Shown here: one piece after another, positions 52,622 to 62,150 of the stretch
Numbering within the stretch: the stretch's first letter is position 1
How the letters are laid out: each line of letters opens with the position of its first letter
From: Dyella sedimenti
GTDB taxonomy: Bacteria; Pseudomonadota; Gammaproteobacteria; Xanthomonadales; Rhodanobacteraceae
Reading direction: 5' to 3'
NCBI RefSeq assembly: GCF_022760995.1
Contig: NZ_JAKWJO010000003.1
Location: forward strand, 310,001 to 374,000
Length of the DNA: 64,000 nt
Notes under the pieces: generated by a model
Databases searched by the model: none
The model's input: only the letters and a program-made list of their open reading frames with translations
Told to the model about the DNA's origin: nothing
Program-made: the position numbers and the translations under genes

Positions 52622-53913
52622 GGCGCTGGACCCTGTGGCTGGCCGTCGCCTGCATGCCGGCGATGGCCGCGGAAGCGGACGACGCCATGCTGCCGCCTAC
52701 CGAACTGGTGTGGCGCGCCATCGCCGGCACGCCGGAAGTGCATGGCGCCGAAGCCGGCGTATCGCGCGCGGATGCGCAGGCGCGCCTGCTCAACGGCGGC
52801 AGCTACGAAGGGCAGGCCACCGTGATTCCCCAGCGGCGCCGGGTGGAAGGCGATCGCGCATACAACGAATGGGAACTGGAAATCACCCGGCCGATCCGGC
52901 TGCCGGGCAAGGCGCGGCTGGATCGCGAGATAGGCAGCCTGGGCAAGGACGTGGCCCGGCTGGACCTGGAGGATGCCCACCACACCGCCGCGCGGCGCCT
53001 GCTGGCCGCCTGGGCGGACTGGCAGCGGGCGAGGGCGGCGCGCCACCAGCGCGAGCGGCTGGCGGAGATCGCCCAGCGCGATCGCGATGTGGTGGCCCGG
53101 CGCGTGGCGCTGGGCGACGCCGCGGAACGCGAGCGCATCGCCGCCGATGCCGCCCTGGCCCAGGCGCAGGCGATGCTGGTGGAGGCGCGGCGTGGGCAGA
53201 CGCAGGCCGAACTCACCTGGCAAAGCCTGTTTCCCGCGCTGCCCTTGCCGCAGGTCGAGCCCGGCGAGGACTACGCGCCGCCCGAGCTTGCCGGCAACGA
53301 CGCAGCCTGGGTGGCTGCCATCGTGGCCCGCAGCCACGAGATCGGCGCCAGCGCCGCGCTGGCGCGGCAGGCCGATGCGCAGGCCCGCCGCGTGCGCGCC
53401 GACCGCGTGCCCGATCCCACGGTGGGCATCCGCGTCATCAACGACCTGGCGGGCAGGGAGCGCGCCTATGGCGTGGTGCTGGGCCTTCCGCTGGGAGGCA
53501 GCTATCGCAGCGCCGAGGCCGCTTCCGCCAGGGCCGACGCCGATGCGGCCGAGGCCGGGCTGGCCGCCGTGCGGCGCGACATCGAGCGCGACGCACGCCT
53601 GGCGGTAGCCATGGCGCGCGCCAACCGCGCCCTCTGGGCCAGCCAGCGCCAGGCCCTGGAAGCCGCGCGCCAGCATGCCGCCAAGGCCGCGCGCGCCTAT
53701 GCCCTGGGCGAGGCCGGCATCGAGGACCTGCTGGCCGCGCGGCGTGCCGAACGCGAGGCCACCCTGGCCGAGCACCAGGCCGCCATCGATGCCTTCGAGG
53801 CGGTCACCCGGGTGCGCGTGGATGCGCATGAGCTGTGGCACCGCCACGATGGCGAGGCAACCTCGCCACGCGATGCGGGCGGGCTTCCCGCGTTGCCCGC
53901 GCTGGACGGGTAG
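52618..53913 (+). CDS. TolC-type outer-membrane efflux protein
   Basis: 431-aa outer-membrane channel (CzcC/CusC-like). Signal peptide [20 protein letters not shown], then two copies of the Ala/Arg-rich coiled-coil pattern (about 90-190 and 300-400) that make the trimeric tunnel. Its stop is followed by 46 bp and rarA. It completes a full RND export unit. Confidence 0.85.
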   Translation: MRRWTLWLAVACMPAMAAEADDAMLPPTELVWRAIAGTPEVHGAEAGVSRADAQARLLNGGSYEGQATVIPQRRRVEGDRAYNEWELEITRPIRLPGKARLDREIGSLGKDVARLDLEDAHHTAARRLLAAWADWQRARAARHQRERLAEIAQRDRDVVARRVALGDAAERERIAADAALAQAQAMLVEARRGQTQAELTWQSLFPALPLPQVEPGEDYAPPELAGNDAAWVAAIVARSHEIGASAALARQADAQARRVRADRVPDPTVGIRVINDLAGRERAYGVVLGLPLGGSYRSAEAASARADADAAEAGLAAVRRDIERDARLAVAMARANRALWASQRQALEAARQHAAKAARAYALGEAGIEDLLAARRAEREATLAEHQAAIDAFEAVTRVRVDAHELWHRHDGEATSPRDAGGLPALPALDG

Positions 53914-53959
53914 CGGCGCCGGAGCCCGGCCGGGATGCCGATGCCCTATCATGCACGGC

Positions 53960-55297
53960 ATGTCACGCAGCGATATGTACGACGCGCCGGGCCTGTTCGG
54001 CGAGCCCGACGACCTCAAGCCCCTGGCCGAGCGCATGCGGCCGCGCACGCTGGACGAGATCGTCGGCCAGCAGCGCCTGCTGGGGCCGGGCAAGGCGCTA
54101 CGCCGCGCCCTGGAAGCCGGGCGCGTGCATTCGATGGTGCTGTGGGGGCCGCCCGGCTGCGGCAAGACCACCCTGGCGCTGCTGGTGGCGCGCTATGCCG
54201 ACGCGGATTTCCGCGCGATTTCCGCCGTGCTTTCCGGTCTGCCCGAGGTGCGCAAGGCGCTGGCCGAGGCCGAGGCGAACTTCGCCCAGGGTCGCCGCAC
54301 CGTGCTGTTCGTGGACGAGGTGCACCGCTTCAACAAGGCCCAGCAGGACGCCTTCCTGCCACATATCGAACGGGGCGTGATCATCTTCATCGGCGCCACC
54401 ACGGAAAACCCCTCGTTCGAGCTCAACTCCGCCTTGCTCTCGCGCTGCCGCGTGCACGTGATGGAGGCGATCACCGCCGACGACATCGTGGTGGCCCTGA
54501 AGCGCGCGCTGGACGACCGCGAGCGTGGCCTGGGTGAGCTGGAACTGGAGGTCTCCGACGAATCGCTGCGGCTGATCGCCCAGGCCGCCGACGGCGACGT
54601 GCGCCGCGCGCTGACCCTGCTGGAAATCGCCTCGGAACTGGCCGAGGACCATCGCATCGACGAGTCCACGCTGACCCAGGTGCTGGCCGACCGCACGCGC
54701 CGCTTCGACAAGGGCGGCGAGCAGTTCTACGACCAGATCTCGGCGCTGCACAAATCCGTGCGTTCCTCCGACCCCGACGCCGCCGTGTACTGGTTGTGCC
54801 GCATGCTCGATGGCGGGGTGGACCCGCTCTACCTCGCCCGCCGCATGACGCGCATGGCGGTGGAGGACGTGGGCCTGGCCGAGCCGCGCGCCTGGCGCAT
54901 GGCGCTGGACGCCTGGGACACCTACGAGCGCCTGGGCAGCCCCGAGGGCGAGTTGGGCCTGGCGCAGCTCGCCATCTGGCTGGCCATCGCGCCCAAGAGC
55001 AACGCCGCCTACGTGGCCTACAACCAGGCCCGCGCCGTGGTGCGCGAAACCGGCACGCTGGAGGTGCCCATGCACCTGCGCAACGCGCCCACCAAGCTGA
55101 TGAAGGGCCTGGGCTACGGCAAGGGCTACCAGTACGACCACGATGCCGAAGGCGGTATCGCGCTGGACCAGCAATGCCTGCCCGACGCGCTGGACGGCAT
55201 GACCTTCTATGAGCCGGTGGAGCGCGGGCTGGAACTGAAACTGCGCGAAAAGCTGCAAAGCCTGCGCGAGGCGCGGCGCAAGGCGCGCGGCAGGTAA
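53960..55297 (+). CDS. rarA: Replication-associated recombination protein A (AAA+ ATPase)
   Basis: 445-aa clamp-loader-like AAA+ protein acting at stalled replication forks. [21 protein letters not shown], Walker [10 protein letters not shown], Walker [22 protein letters not shown], sensor 1 [19 protein letters not shown] and the MgsA C-terminal domain ([29 protein letters not shown]-like [11 protein letters not shown]) are all present. ATG 53960 gives the usual N terminus. Its E. coli neighbours are lolA and serS. Confidence 0.96.
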   Translation: MSRSDMYDAPGLFGEPDDLKPLAERMRPRTLDEIVGQQRLLGPGKALRRALEAGRVHSMVLWGPPGCGKTTLALLVARYADADFRAISAVLSGLPEVRKALAEAEANFAQGRRTVLFVDEVHRFNKAQQDAFLPHIERGVIIFIGATTENPSFELNSALLSRCRVHVMEAITADDIVVALKRALDDRERGLGELELEVSDESLRLIAQAADGDVRRALTLLEIASELAEDHRIDESTLTQVLADRTRRFDKGGEQFYDQISALHKSVRSSDPDAAVYWLCRMLDGGVDPLYLARRMTRMAVEDVGLAEPRAWRMALDAWDTYERLGSPEGELGLAQLAIWLAIAPKSNAAYVAYNQARAVVRETGTLEVPMHLRNAPTKLMKGLGYGKGYQYDHDAEGGIALDQQCLPDALDGMTFYEPVERGLELKLREKLQSLREARRKARGR

Positions 55298-55320
55298 TTG
55301 GCTAACTCCCAGGGTGACGC

Positions 55321-55950
55321 ATGTCCATCGTCTGGTACTACGATTTCGTTTCCCCGTTCGCCTGGCTGCAATGGCCCAAGGTGAAGGCACTGGCGGCCTC
55401 GCGCCCGGTGACGCTGCGGCCCATCCTGCTCGCCGGCCTGCTCGACCGGCATGGGCAGAAGGGGCCGGCGGAAATCCCGGGCAAGCGCGAGTTCACCTAT
55501 CGCCATGCGCTGTGGCGCGCGCGGCAGGCTGGCCAGCCGCTGCGCTTCCCGCCGGCGCACCCGTTCAACCCGCTGGCCGCGCTGCGGCTGTGCATCGCCG
55601 CCGGCACCACGGTGGCGGCGACGGATGCGATCTTCGAGTGGATCTGGGGACAGGGCAACGCGGGCGACAGCATCGAGGCGCTGGCCCCGGTGGCCGCGCG
55701 CCTGGGCATCGACGACCCGGCGGCGGCTATCAAGGACGCCTCGACCAAGACCCAGCTGCGCGCCCATTTCGACGCGGCCGTGGCGGAAAACGTGTTTGGC
55801 GTGCCCACGCTGTCGCTGGACGGCCGCCTGTTCTGGGGCGACGACGCCCACGCCTTCGCGCTGGCCTGCCTGGAAGACCCCACGCTGTGGGACGAGCCGG
55901 AAATGCACCGCCTCGCCACCCTGCCCATAGGGGCGGAGCGCAAGGCCTGA
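55321..55950 (+). CDS. 2-hydroxychromene-2-carboxylate isomerase family protein (DsbA/kappa-GST fold)
   Basis: 209-aa protein with the thioredoxin-like start YYDFVSPFAWLQWPKV, the alpha-helical insertion, and the late VFGVPTLSLDGRLFWGDD, typical of the HCCA isomerase family. The active Ser in SPFAW is present. Close relatives isomerise aromatic-degradation intermediates with glutathione, but no catabolic genes are nearby, so a general GST-like role is equally likely. It lies 23 bp after rarA. Confidence 0.83.
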   Translation: MSIVWYYDFVSPFAWLQWPKVKALAASRPVTLRPILLAGLLDRHGQKGPAEIPGKREFTYRHALWRARQAGQPLRFPPAHPFNPLAALRLCIAAGTTVAATDAIFEWIWGQGNAGDSIEALAPVAARLGIDDPAAAIKDASTKTQLRAHFDAAVAENVFGVPTLSLDGRLFWGDDAHAFALACLEDPTLWDEPEMHRLATLPIGAERKA

Positions 55951-57413
<1,463 letters not shown>

Positions 57414-57423
57414 GGCCATCACC

Positions 57424-57786
57424 ATGAGCGCCCAGCGTTGGGACAAGGTCGAACTTACCGCCAGCTACACACTGCTGACGATCCTGGCCATAGAACTGCT
57501 GACCCGCCTCGGTCTATTCACCATGTTCCCGCTGCCGCCGGTGGACATGGTGCTGTCTCTCATCGCCACCGTGCTGGTGATCGGCGCCTTCTGGTTCGCC
57601 CGACATAGCCGCAAGGCCCGCTTCTGGATCATCGGCTTCGCCGCCGCCACCCAGCTCGCGCCCATGGTGATCCGCCAACCCGTACTGCTATTCCCCCTGC
57701 TAGGCGCCGCCATCCCCGTCGGCATCATGCTATGGGCCATGTTCGCCCTGGCCCGCAAGGGGCACGGCACGGCCCCGCATTCCTGA
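57424..57786 (+). CDS. Small membrane protein, unknown family
   Basis: 120-aa protein starting 10 bp after serS. Three to four hydrophobic segments are visible (LLTILAIELLTRLGLFTMF, MVLSLIATVLVIGAFWF, FWIIGFAAATQLAPMVI, PLLGAAIPVGIMLWAMFALA). I do not recognise a domain; the spacing suggests cotranscription with serS. Confidence 0.7.
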   Translation: MSAQRWDKVELTASYTLLTILAIELLTRLGLFTMFPLPPVDMVLSLIATVLVIGAFWFARHSRKARFWIIGFAAATQLAPMVIRQPVLLFPLLGAAIPVGIMLWAMFALARKGHGTAPHS

Positions 57787-57826
57787 TAGGATGTGGCGCC
57801 TGCAAGGAGCCTCCCACCCGCTCGTC

Positions 57827-57846
57827 ATTCCGGCGCAGGCCGGAAT
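57827..57846. repeat. Family-2 palindrome (ATTCCGGC type)
   Basis: 8-bp arms with a GCAG loop (57827-57834 and 57839-57846), between the small membrane gene and the tRNA relic. Confidence 0.65.
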
Positions 57847-57927
57847 CCAGCGCCGGATGGTCCCAAATGGAGCGAAGGGCAGGGCACCCATAGCGAAACG
57901 CCCTAGCAGCGCCCACAGCAGCAATCC

Positions 57928-58053
57928 GGAGAGATGGCCGAGTGGTTTAAGGCAGCAGTCTTGACGCGAAGGCAGGATGCCGTAACGAACATCGACGAAG
58001 TCGATGACCCCGCAGGGGTGGAGGGCAGGATGCCAGGAATCAAACTGCCGTAG
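57928..58053 (+). pseudogene. Interrupted tRNA-Ser relic
   Basis: The first 37 nt equal the intact tRNA-Ser (57928-57964, ending CTTGA), then a 77-nt insert (57965-58041) splits the anticodon loop, then AAACTGCCGTAG (58042-58053) resumes the tRNA sequence before it diverges. The 3' half, including T arm and acceptor, is missing, so no functional tRNA can form. The insert is rich in hairpins: CATCGAC-GAA-GTCGATG, ACCCC-GCA-GGGGT, and GGCAGGATGCC twice. Confidence 0.85.
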
Positions 58054-58088
58054 CGGCGCGCAACGCGCGCCTGCCGCGGACACAAATC

Positions 58089-58178
58089 GGAGAGATGGCC
58101 GAGTGGTTTAAGGCAGCAGTCTTGAAAACTGCCGTAGGTGTAAGCCTACCGTGGGTTCGAATCCCACTCTCTCCGCCA
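58089..58178 (+). tRNA. tRNA-Ser(UGA)
   Basis: 90 nt including encoded CCA. Acceptor arms GGAGAGA and TCTCTCC, anticodon stem GCAGT/ACTGC with loop CTTGAAA (anticodon TGA), a long type II variable arm, and T loop GGTTCGAATCC. It reads UCA and, by wobble, other UCN codons. A terminator follows at 58190. The 529-aa gene of the island begins about 300 bp later. Confidence 0.97.
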
Positions 58179-58189
58179 GAAATGGAACT

Positions 58190-58216
58190 AAGTCGCTGAA
58201 TTAAGCGGCTTTTTCT
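58190..58216 (+). terminator. Intrinsic terminator after tRNA-Ser
   Basis: 8-bp stem (58190-58197 with 58204-58211, one G-T pair), 6-nt loop and a T-rich tail, 12 bp after the tRNA end. Confidence 0.75.
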
Positions 58217-58475
58217 TGCCTATTGGTTAGCGTCCCTACTTTCGTCCCTATGTTACAGGCCGCTTGTGCGCGGACGGCTACGGACACGGATGGCCGCCAT
58301 GTACGAAGCGATTTCGCTGTGTACGGGTCGCGGGGGGCAGTAGGTACGTACTGATGTCTCCGCGCGACACGCTCCTGCACATGCCTGCATGGTCTTAGAC
58401 AATGGCGCGGAAGCTGGCTAGCAACCCGTTCTAAGTCGGTGAATACTGTGGCCTAGCGCTGATGGGGGGAACGCT
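58217..58475. other. Island edge, no gene
   Basis: 259 bp without a supported gene. It contains two direct CGTCCCTA octamers 12 bp apart (about 58229-58248), possible integrase arm sites, and a GGGGGA ribosome site just before the next gene. No integrase gene or second tRNA 3'-end copy is present in the window. Confidence 0.45.
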
Positions 58476-60065
58476 ATGCTCGTTTATTGCAGCAAGCTCG
58501 TACTGAGTGCGAAGAACGGTTCTGAAAGCATCGTCCAGCAAGTTGCACGGTGGATGGGGAGCCTAGGCGGATCGTTTGTTGATCCAATCCGGCTGGAGAG
58601 CGGGATACGGGAACTTGTGCTAGCCAAAGGTCAACGTGTTCAAGCCCGAACGAACCAGATCGGCGAATCTTCGCCCAAAGCATATCCATATCTTTTTTGC
58701 ACCAAATTTTCTCATGCCGACCAAACAGTTTCTGGGCGGCGATGGGTAACTGAAATCGGCATACGCCAAGACGGCGAAGATGAAGATATCGAGTGCTCAT
58801 TCCTATTGAAAACGGACGAAATTAGTGCGCGTGTTACCGCGCCAATCCAAGTGACTCGACCTCGCTTGGTTGACGAGTTAGCAAAAAATTGCAGTCCCAC
58901 ACCTGCTACCGCGGGCACACGAATAAAAACACTAGATGTTGCAAGCGCTCACGCCTATTTGGCAGCAGTGGAGCGAGAGGATCGTTCAGCACCCTTGGTA
59001 GTGACAAGCTGCACGATAAAGGGTGAGTACATGATTTCGCCTGATCGCCTGAAATCGCTCCTCATCGGGCTTGCTGATGTGGTGGACATTCCTAACGGGA
59101 CGGACACATTCACGCTTGAAGATATAGTTGGTCGTCGCTATTCCGCTTGGGGTGGCGCAATAAATATCATCTTTCCGCCGCGACCGGGGGCAAGTGGCGG
59201 AACTTGCGAGTCAGTGCTCTTTCGACCAGCACAACTCGCCGACATGCTTGAGTCTGGAACAAATATCGAATCCGAAGTTCTTGCAGCGATAACGCATCGC
59301 ACAAATTTACCGATGTCGTGGCGACACATCTCGCTAGAAGTCGTACAGCAAGCTCGCCTTCGTAATCAGCTTGCTCAGGCAATCGCAGACTCAAAAACCG
59401 ATGAACAAAACTCGGTGTTTACCGATCTATTGATCGAAGCAGACAAAGAGTTGAGTTCAAAGGACAAGGAAATATCAGAACTCCGCTCCATACTTGAAGA
59501 GTCCTCTGCTGACCTTCGAAAGTCTCGTGCTGAAGTGGATACTTTGAATCACGCGCTGGACGCACGCGCGAACACAGCCTTTAATGAGAGTGAAGAGATA
59601 CAGAAATTAAGGCGAATCGTGTTCCCGCTACTCAATGGATCACCATCGCTAGAGGAATGCTTAGACTTCGTAGAGTTCATGTATGGCTCACGAGTGATCG
59701 TGCTTCCCTCAGCGAGGAAAAGCGCGCAGGACTCTAGCGACTTCAAGTATGGGAAGGTCGCAATTGACCTCTTGGCAAAACTGGCAGACGGGTATTGGGA
59801 AGCCCTAAATGAAGGGAAGCCAGACGCGCAAGCAAAAAGTGTTTTCGGGCGTGACGACTATGCCGCGCAAGAGAGCAAGAAACTGAGCGCTGATGGAAAA
59901 TCGCGCAGGACTTTCCAGTACAAAGGTCAACCTATCCTTATGGAGCGACACTTGAAGCACGGCGTCAAAGATAGCTCGGCGGAGACGCTTCGCATCCATT
60001 TTGAATGGGTTGCACCAGAAAAGCGCATCGTAATTGGGCATTGTGGAAAGCATCTCGACTTCTGA
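58476..60065 (+). CDS. Unrecognised 529-aa island protein, partner of a HEPN protein
   Basis: I do not recognise the family. The soluble protein has a beta-rich N terminus (1-290), a charged coiled coil at about 315-365 (EADKELSSKDKEISELRSIL) and a compact C-terminal domain (about 385-529) ending IHFEW...RIVIGHCGKHLDF. No Walker, nuclease or membrane motif is visible. Codon use is clearly lower in GC than neighbouring housekeeping genes, a sign of transfer. The next gene begins 28 bp downstream and encodes a HEPN-type protein, so the pair is probably one operon. A sensor or antitoxin role is an inference. Confidence 0.75.
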   Translation: MLVYCSKLVLSAKNGSESIVQQVARWMGSLGGSFVDPIRLESGIRELVLAKGQRVQARTNQIGESSPKAYPYLFCTKFSHADQTVSGRRWVTEIGIRQDGEDEDIECSFLLKTDEISARVTAPIQVTRPRLVDELAKNCSPTPATAGTRIKTLDVASAHAYLAAVEREDRSAPLVVTSCTIKGEYMISPDRLKSLLIGLADVVDIPNGTDTFTLEDIVGRRYSAWGGAINIIFPPRPGASGGTCESVLFRPAQLADMLESGTNIESEVLAAITHRTNLPMSWRHISLEVVQQARLRNQLAQAIADSKTDEQNSVFTDLLIEADKELSSKDKEISELRSILEESSADLRKSRAEVDTLNHALDARANTAFNESEEIQKLRRIVFPLLNGSPSLEECLDFVEFMYGSRVIVLPSARKSAQDSSDFKYGKVAIDLLAKLADGYWEALNEGKPDAQAKSVFGRDDYAAQESKKLSADGKSRRTFQYKGQPILMERHLKHGVKDSSAETLRIHFEWVAPEKRIVIGHCGKHLDF

Positions 60066-60093
60066 TGGCCTCAGCCACAACCGAGTGAAAGCG

Positions 60094-60669
60094 ATGACAG
60101 ATTCGTTCAACACATGGGAAAGATTCCTTGACCCAAATGCACTTCGCGAAAGACTGGTGTCTGTATCGCTTTACATTACGGCATTTGAGCTACTCAAAGA
60201 CTCCATATGCGGAAGGATTGAATCGTTCTACACCATAGGCTTCGATCCTTCCGGCCCTTCACTCGACGACAAGTACAAATCAGAAGTCACCAGCAGAAAC
60301 ACCAGCAAGCTGTATGCATCTCTCGAATGGCTTATCGAGAATGAAGTGATTGATAGGAGCGATCTCATCATCTTCGATGGACTGAAAGCGGTTCGTAATC
60401 AGCTCGCGCATGAGCTTCAGCATTACGTTTTTGGTGATAAAGACATTGACCTGACATGCAATTTTCAACAGCTTGCCATCCTTTTGGACAAGCTGGAAAA
60501 ATGGTGGATTTACAATGTCGAGATTCCAACAAACCCCGACTTTGATGGCGAAGATATTTCGCTTGATGACATCCTTCCTGGGCCGACGATGCTCCTTCAA
60601 GTCATAATCGAAGTGGCATCCGGCAATCGTGAACTCCTAGATACATATCGAGCAATGTCAAAAGGTTGA
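60094..60669 (+). CDS. HEPN-type protein, candidate RNase effector
   Basis: 191-aa helical protein. The segment LKAVRNQLAHELQHY contains R101-N-Q-L-A-H106, the R-x4-H motif of HEPN ribonuclease domains, at the expected place in a helix bundle. Low-GC codon use matches the upstream gene. Start ATG 60094 is used because a longer frame from 60034 overlaps the upstream gene. HEPN proteins are common effectors in toxin-antitoxin and phage-defence systems; function here is inferred, not shown. Confidence 0.75.
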   Translation: MTDSFNTWERFLDPNALRERLVSVSLYITAFELLKDSICGRIESFYTIGFDPSGPSLDDKYKSEVTSRNTSKLYASLEWLIENEVIDRSDLIIFDGLKAVRNQLAHELQHYVFGDKDIDLTCNFQQLAILLDKLEKWWIYNVEIPTNPDFDGEDISLDDILPGPTMLLQVIIEVASGNRELLDTYRAMSKG

Positions 60670-60676
60670 GGTGCCA

Positions 60677-60789
60677 TTACTTCCACCGCGTAGCGGCCTC
60701 AATGCGCAGCGGATACCGGACTGGCTCGGGAATCTGCCGGCGCTCTGCCGGCAGCAGTAGGCCGTGGCGCTTCAAGTAGGCGCGTTGCG
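60677..60789 (-). pseudogene. Truncated gene, C-terminal end only
   Basis: On the minus strand an open frame of about 37 codons ends at TAA 60677-60679; its product ends with RYPLRIEAATRWK. The frame runs into the left end of the IS element, so the insertion or a linked deletion removed the 5' part. Family not recognised. It converges with the HEPN gene. Confidence 0.55.
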
Positions 60790-60854
60790 AGGTAATCCCC
60801 CCGCCCAGTAAGCGGGCCCAGAAGTAGAATTTCCAGCAAAGGGAGTTCTACGCA

Positions 60855-61121
60855 ATGAAGAAGTCGAAATTCACGGATAGCCAGATCATGGATGCGCTCA
60901 AGCGGGCGGAATCGGGGCTGGGGGTGCCGGCGATTTGCCGGGAGCTGGGTATCAGCACGGCGACGTTCTACAACTGGCGCGGCAAGTACGGCGGCATGGA
61001 CGTGTCGCTGATGTCCCGGATGAAGGAGCTGGAAGCGGAGAATGCCCGCCTACGCAAGATGTACGTCGAGGAAAAGATCAAGGCGGAGATCGTCGCGGAG
61101 GCGCTGGCAAAAAAAGACTGA
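60855..61121 (+). CDS. IS3-family transposase OrfA
   Basis: 88-aa helix-turn-helix protein: KFTDSQIMDALKRAESG, VPAICRELGISTATFYNWRGKYGG, then a leucine-zipper-like tail (MSRMKELEAENARLRKMYVEE). It binds the IS ends and, via -1 frameshifting on the A7 run at 61109-61115, would form the OrfAB transposase with orfB. Confidence 0.93.
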   Translation: MKKSKFTDSQIMDALKRAESGLGVPAICRELGISTATFYNWRGKYGGMDVSLMSRMKELEAENARLRKMYVEEKIKAEIVAEALAKKD

Positions 61122-61941
61122 GGCCATCTTCTCGCCGCGAGATGGCCAGGGACGCAGTGGCACGCCGAGGGGTTTCGATCCGGCTTGCATGCGAGGCATT
61201 TGGCGTGAGCCGGACGTGCTACCGCTATGAGCGCCAGCGCAACGCAGAGAACGATCAGATCGCTGACTGGTACTGAGACTGACCGACAACCACCGTAACT
61301 GGGGTTTCGGTCTTTGCTTTCTGTACCTGCGCAACGTCAAGGGTTTTGGGTGGAACCATAAGCGCGTTTACCGGATCTACCGCGAGCTCGAATTGAATCT
61401 GCGCATCAAGCCGCGTAAGCGCCTTGTGCGGCAGGCGCCGGAGCCATTGATCGTGCCTGTGTCGATGAACGCGGTGTGGTCGATGGATTTTATGCACGAC
61501 CAGTTGAAGGATGGCCGCAGCATCCGGCTGTTTAACGTGATCGACGATTTCAACCGAGAAGCCTTAGGCATCGAAATCGACTTCTCGTTGCCCTCGACGC
61601 GTGTCATACGCGCCCTGGAACAGATCATCGGCTGGCGGGGAAAGCCGGCGGCGATACGTTGTGATAACGGCCCGGAATACCTGAGTGAAGCGATCACCCA
61701 ATGGGCGAGGACACAAGGCATCGCATTGAACTACATCCAGCCTGGCAAGCCGCAGCAGAACGCCTACGTGGAGCGCTTCAATCGCACAGTGCGCTACGAG
61801 TGGCTATCGCAGTACTACTGGGATGACCTAGCACATGTGCAGCACTTCGCGACGGAATGGATGTGGCAATACAATCACGAGCGCCCCAACATGGGTCTTG
61901 GCGGCATAACGCCGAAACAGCGGCTGAGGGCCGCGGCATAG
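61118..61941 (+). pseudogene. IS3-family transposase OrfB, frameshifted
   Basis: The first part (RREMARDAVARRGVSIRLAC, FGVSRTCYRYERQ) is in the -1 frame; at about 61272 a one-base deletion creates a TGA at 61274-61276 and the rest continues in another frame with the DDE catalytic core ([28 protein letters not shown]). The deletion joins GACTGGTA to CTGAGACTG, where a single extra base would restore the frame. Confidence 0.9.
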
Positions 61942-61980
61942 CTTCTACTTCTGCCTCGCGTTAAAAGCGGGGGGATTACC

Positions 61981-62036
61981 GTCGCGGAGGCGCTGGCAAA
62001 AAAAGACTGAGGCCATCATCTCGCGGCGAGAAGATT
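61981..62036 (+). mobile_element. Fragment of a second copy of the same IS
   Basis: The first 37 bases repeat the inside of the IS (61092-61128, including the A7 run) exactly, with further similarity to about 62032. It abuts the right terminal repeat directly. This suggests a second IS copy was here and was cut back by an adjacent deletion. Confidence 0.75.
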
Positions 62037-62038
62037 GG

Positions 62039-62092
62039 CCCCTCCCCCTGCTCGTCCCGAAAAGGAACTCCCTGCGGTCGCAGGGGGAGGGG
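62039..62092. repeat. G-tract hairpin (family 3)
   Basis: Perfect 12-bp outer stem (62039-62050 with 62081-62092); the interior CTCCCTGCG...CGCAGGGGGAG can form an alternative fold. Confidence 0.75.
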
Positions 62093-62127
62093 AACTGGCG
62101 GGTGCCGCCTGGGCTTGTCCAGGGCTC

Positions 62128-62142
62128 AATGATTCGATTATT
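62128..62142 (+). promoter_or_regulatory. Possible ArsR operator
   Basis: AT-rich imperfect dyad AATGATTCGATTATT (11 of 15 positions symmetric) directly before the arsR start. ArsR/SmtB repressors bind this kind of site over the promoter and leave when arsenite binds. Confidence 0.45.
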
Positions 62143-62150
62143 CTAGTTTC

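Larger units (their letters stand above)
60790..61980 (+). mobile_element. IS3-family insertion sequence, inactive
   Basis: About 1.19 kb between terminal inverted repeats that begin GGTAATCCCCCCGC at both ends and also share AGAAGTAGAA about 30 bp in. It holds orfA and a -1 frame orfB with a seven-A slippery run at 61109-61115. orfB has a one-base deletion, so no full transposase can be made. No target duplication is visible at the ends. Confidence 0.88.

Noticed and set aside
57928..57964. A second functional tRNA-Ser gene
   Set aside because: The 3' half is absent and the anticodon loop is interrupted, so no cloverleaf can form.
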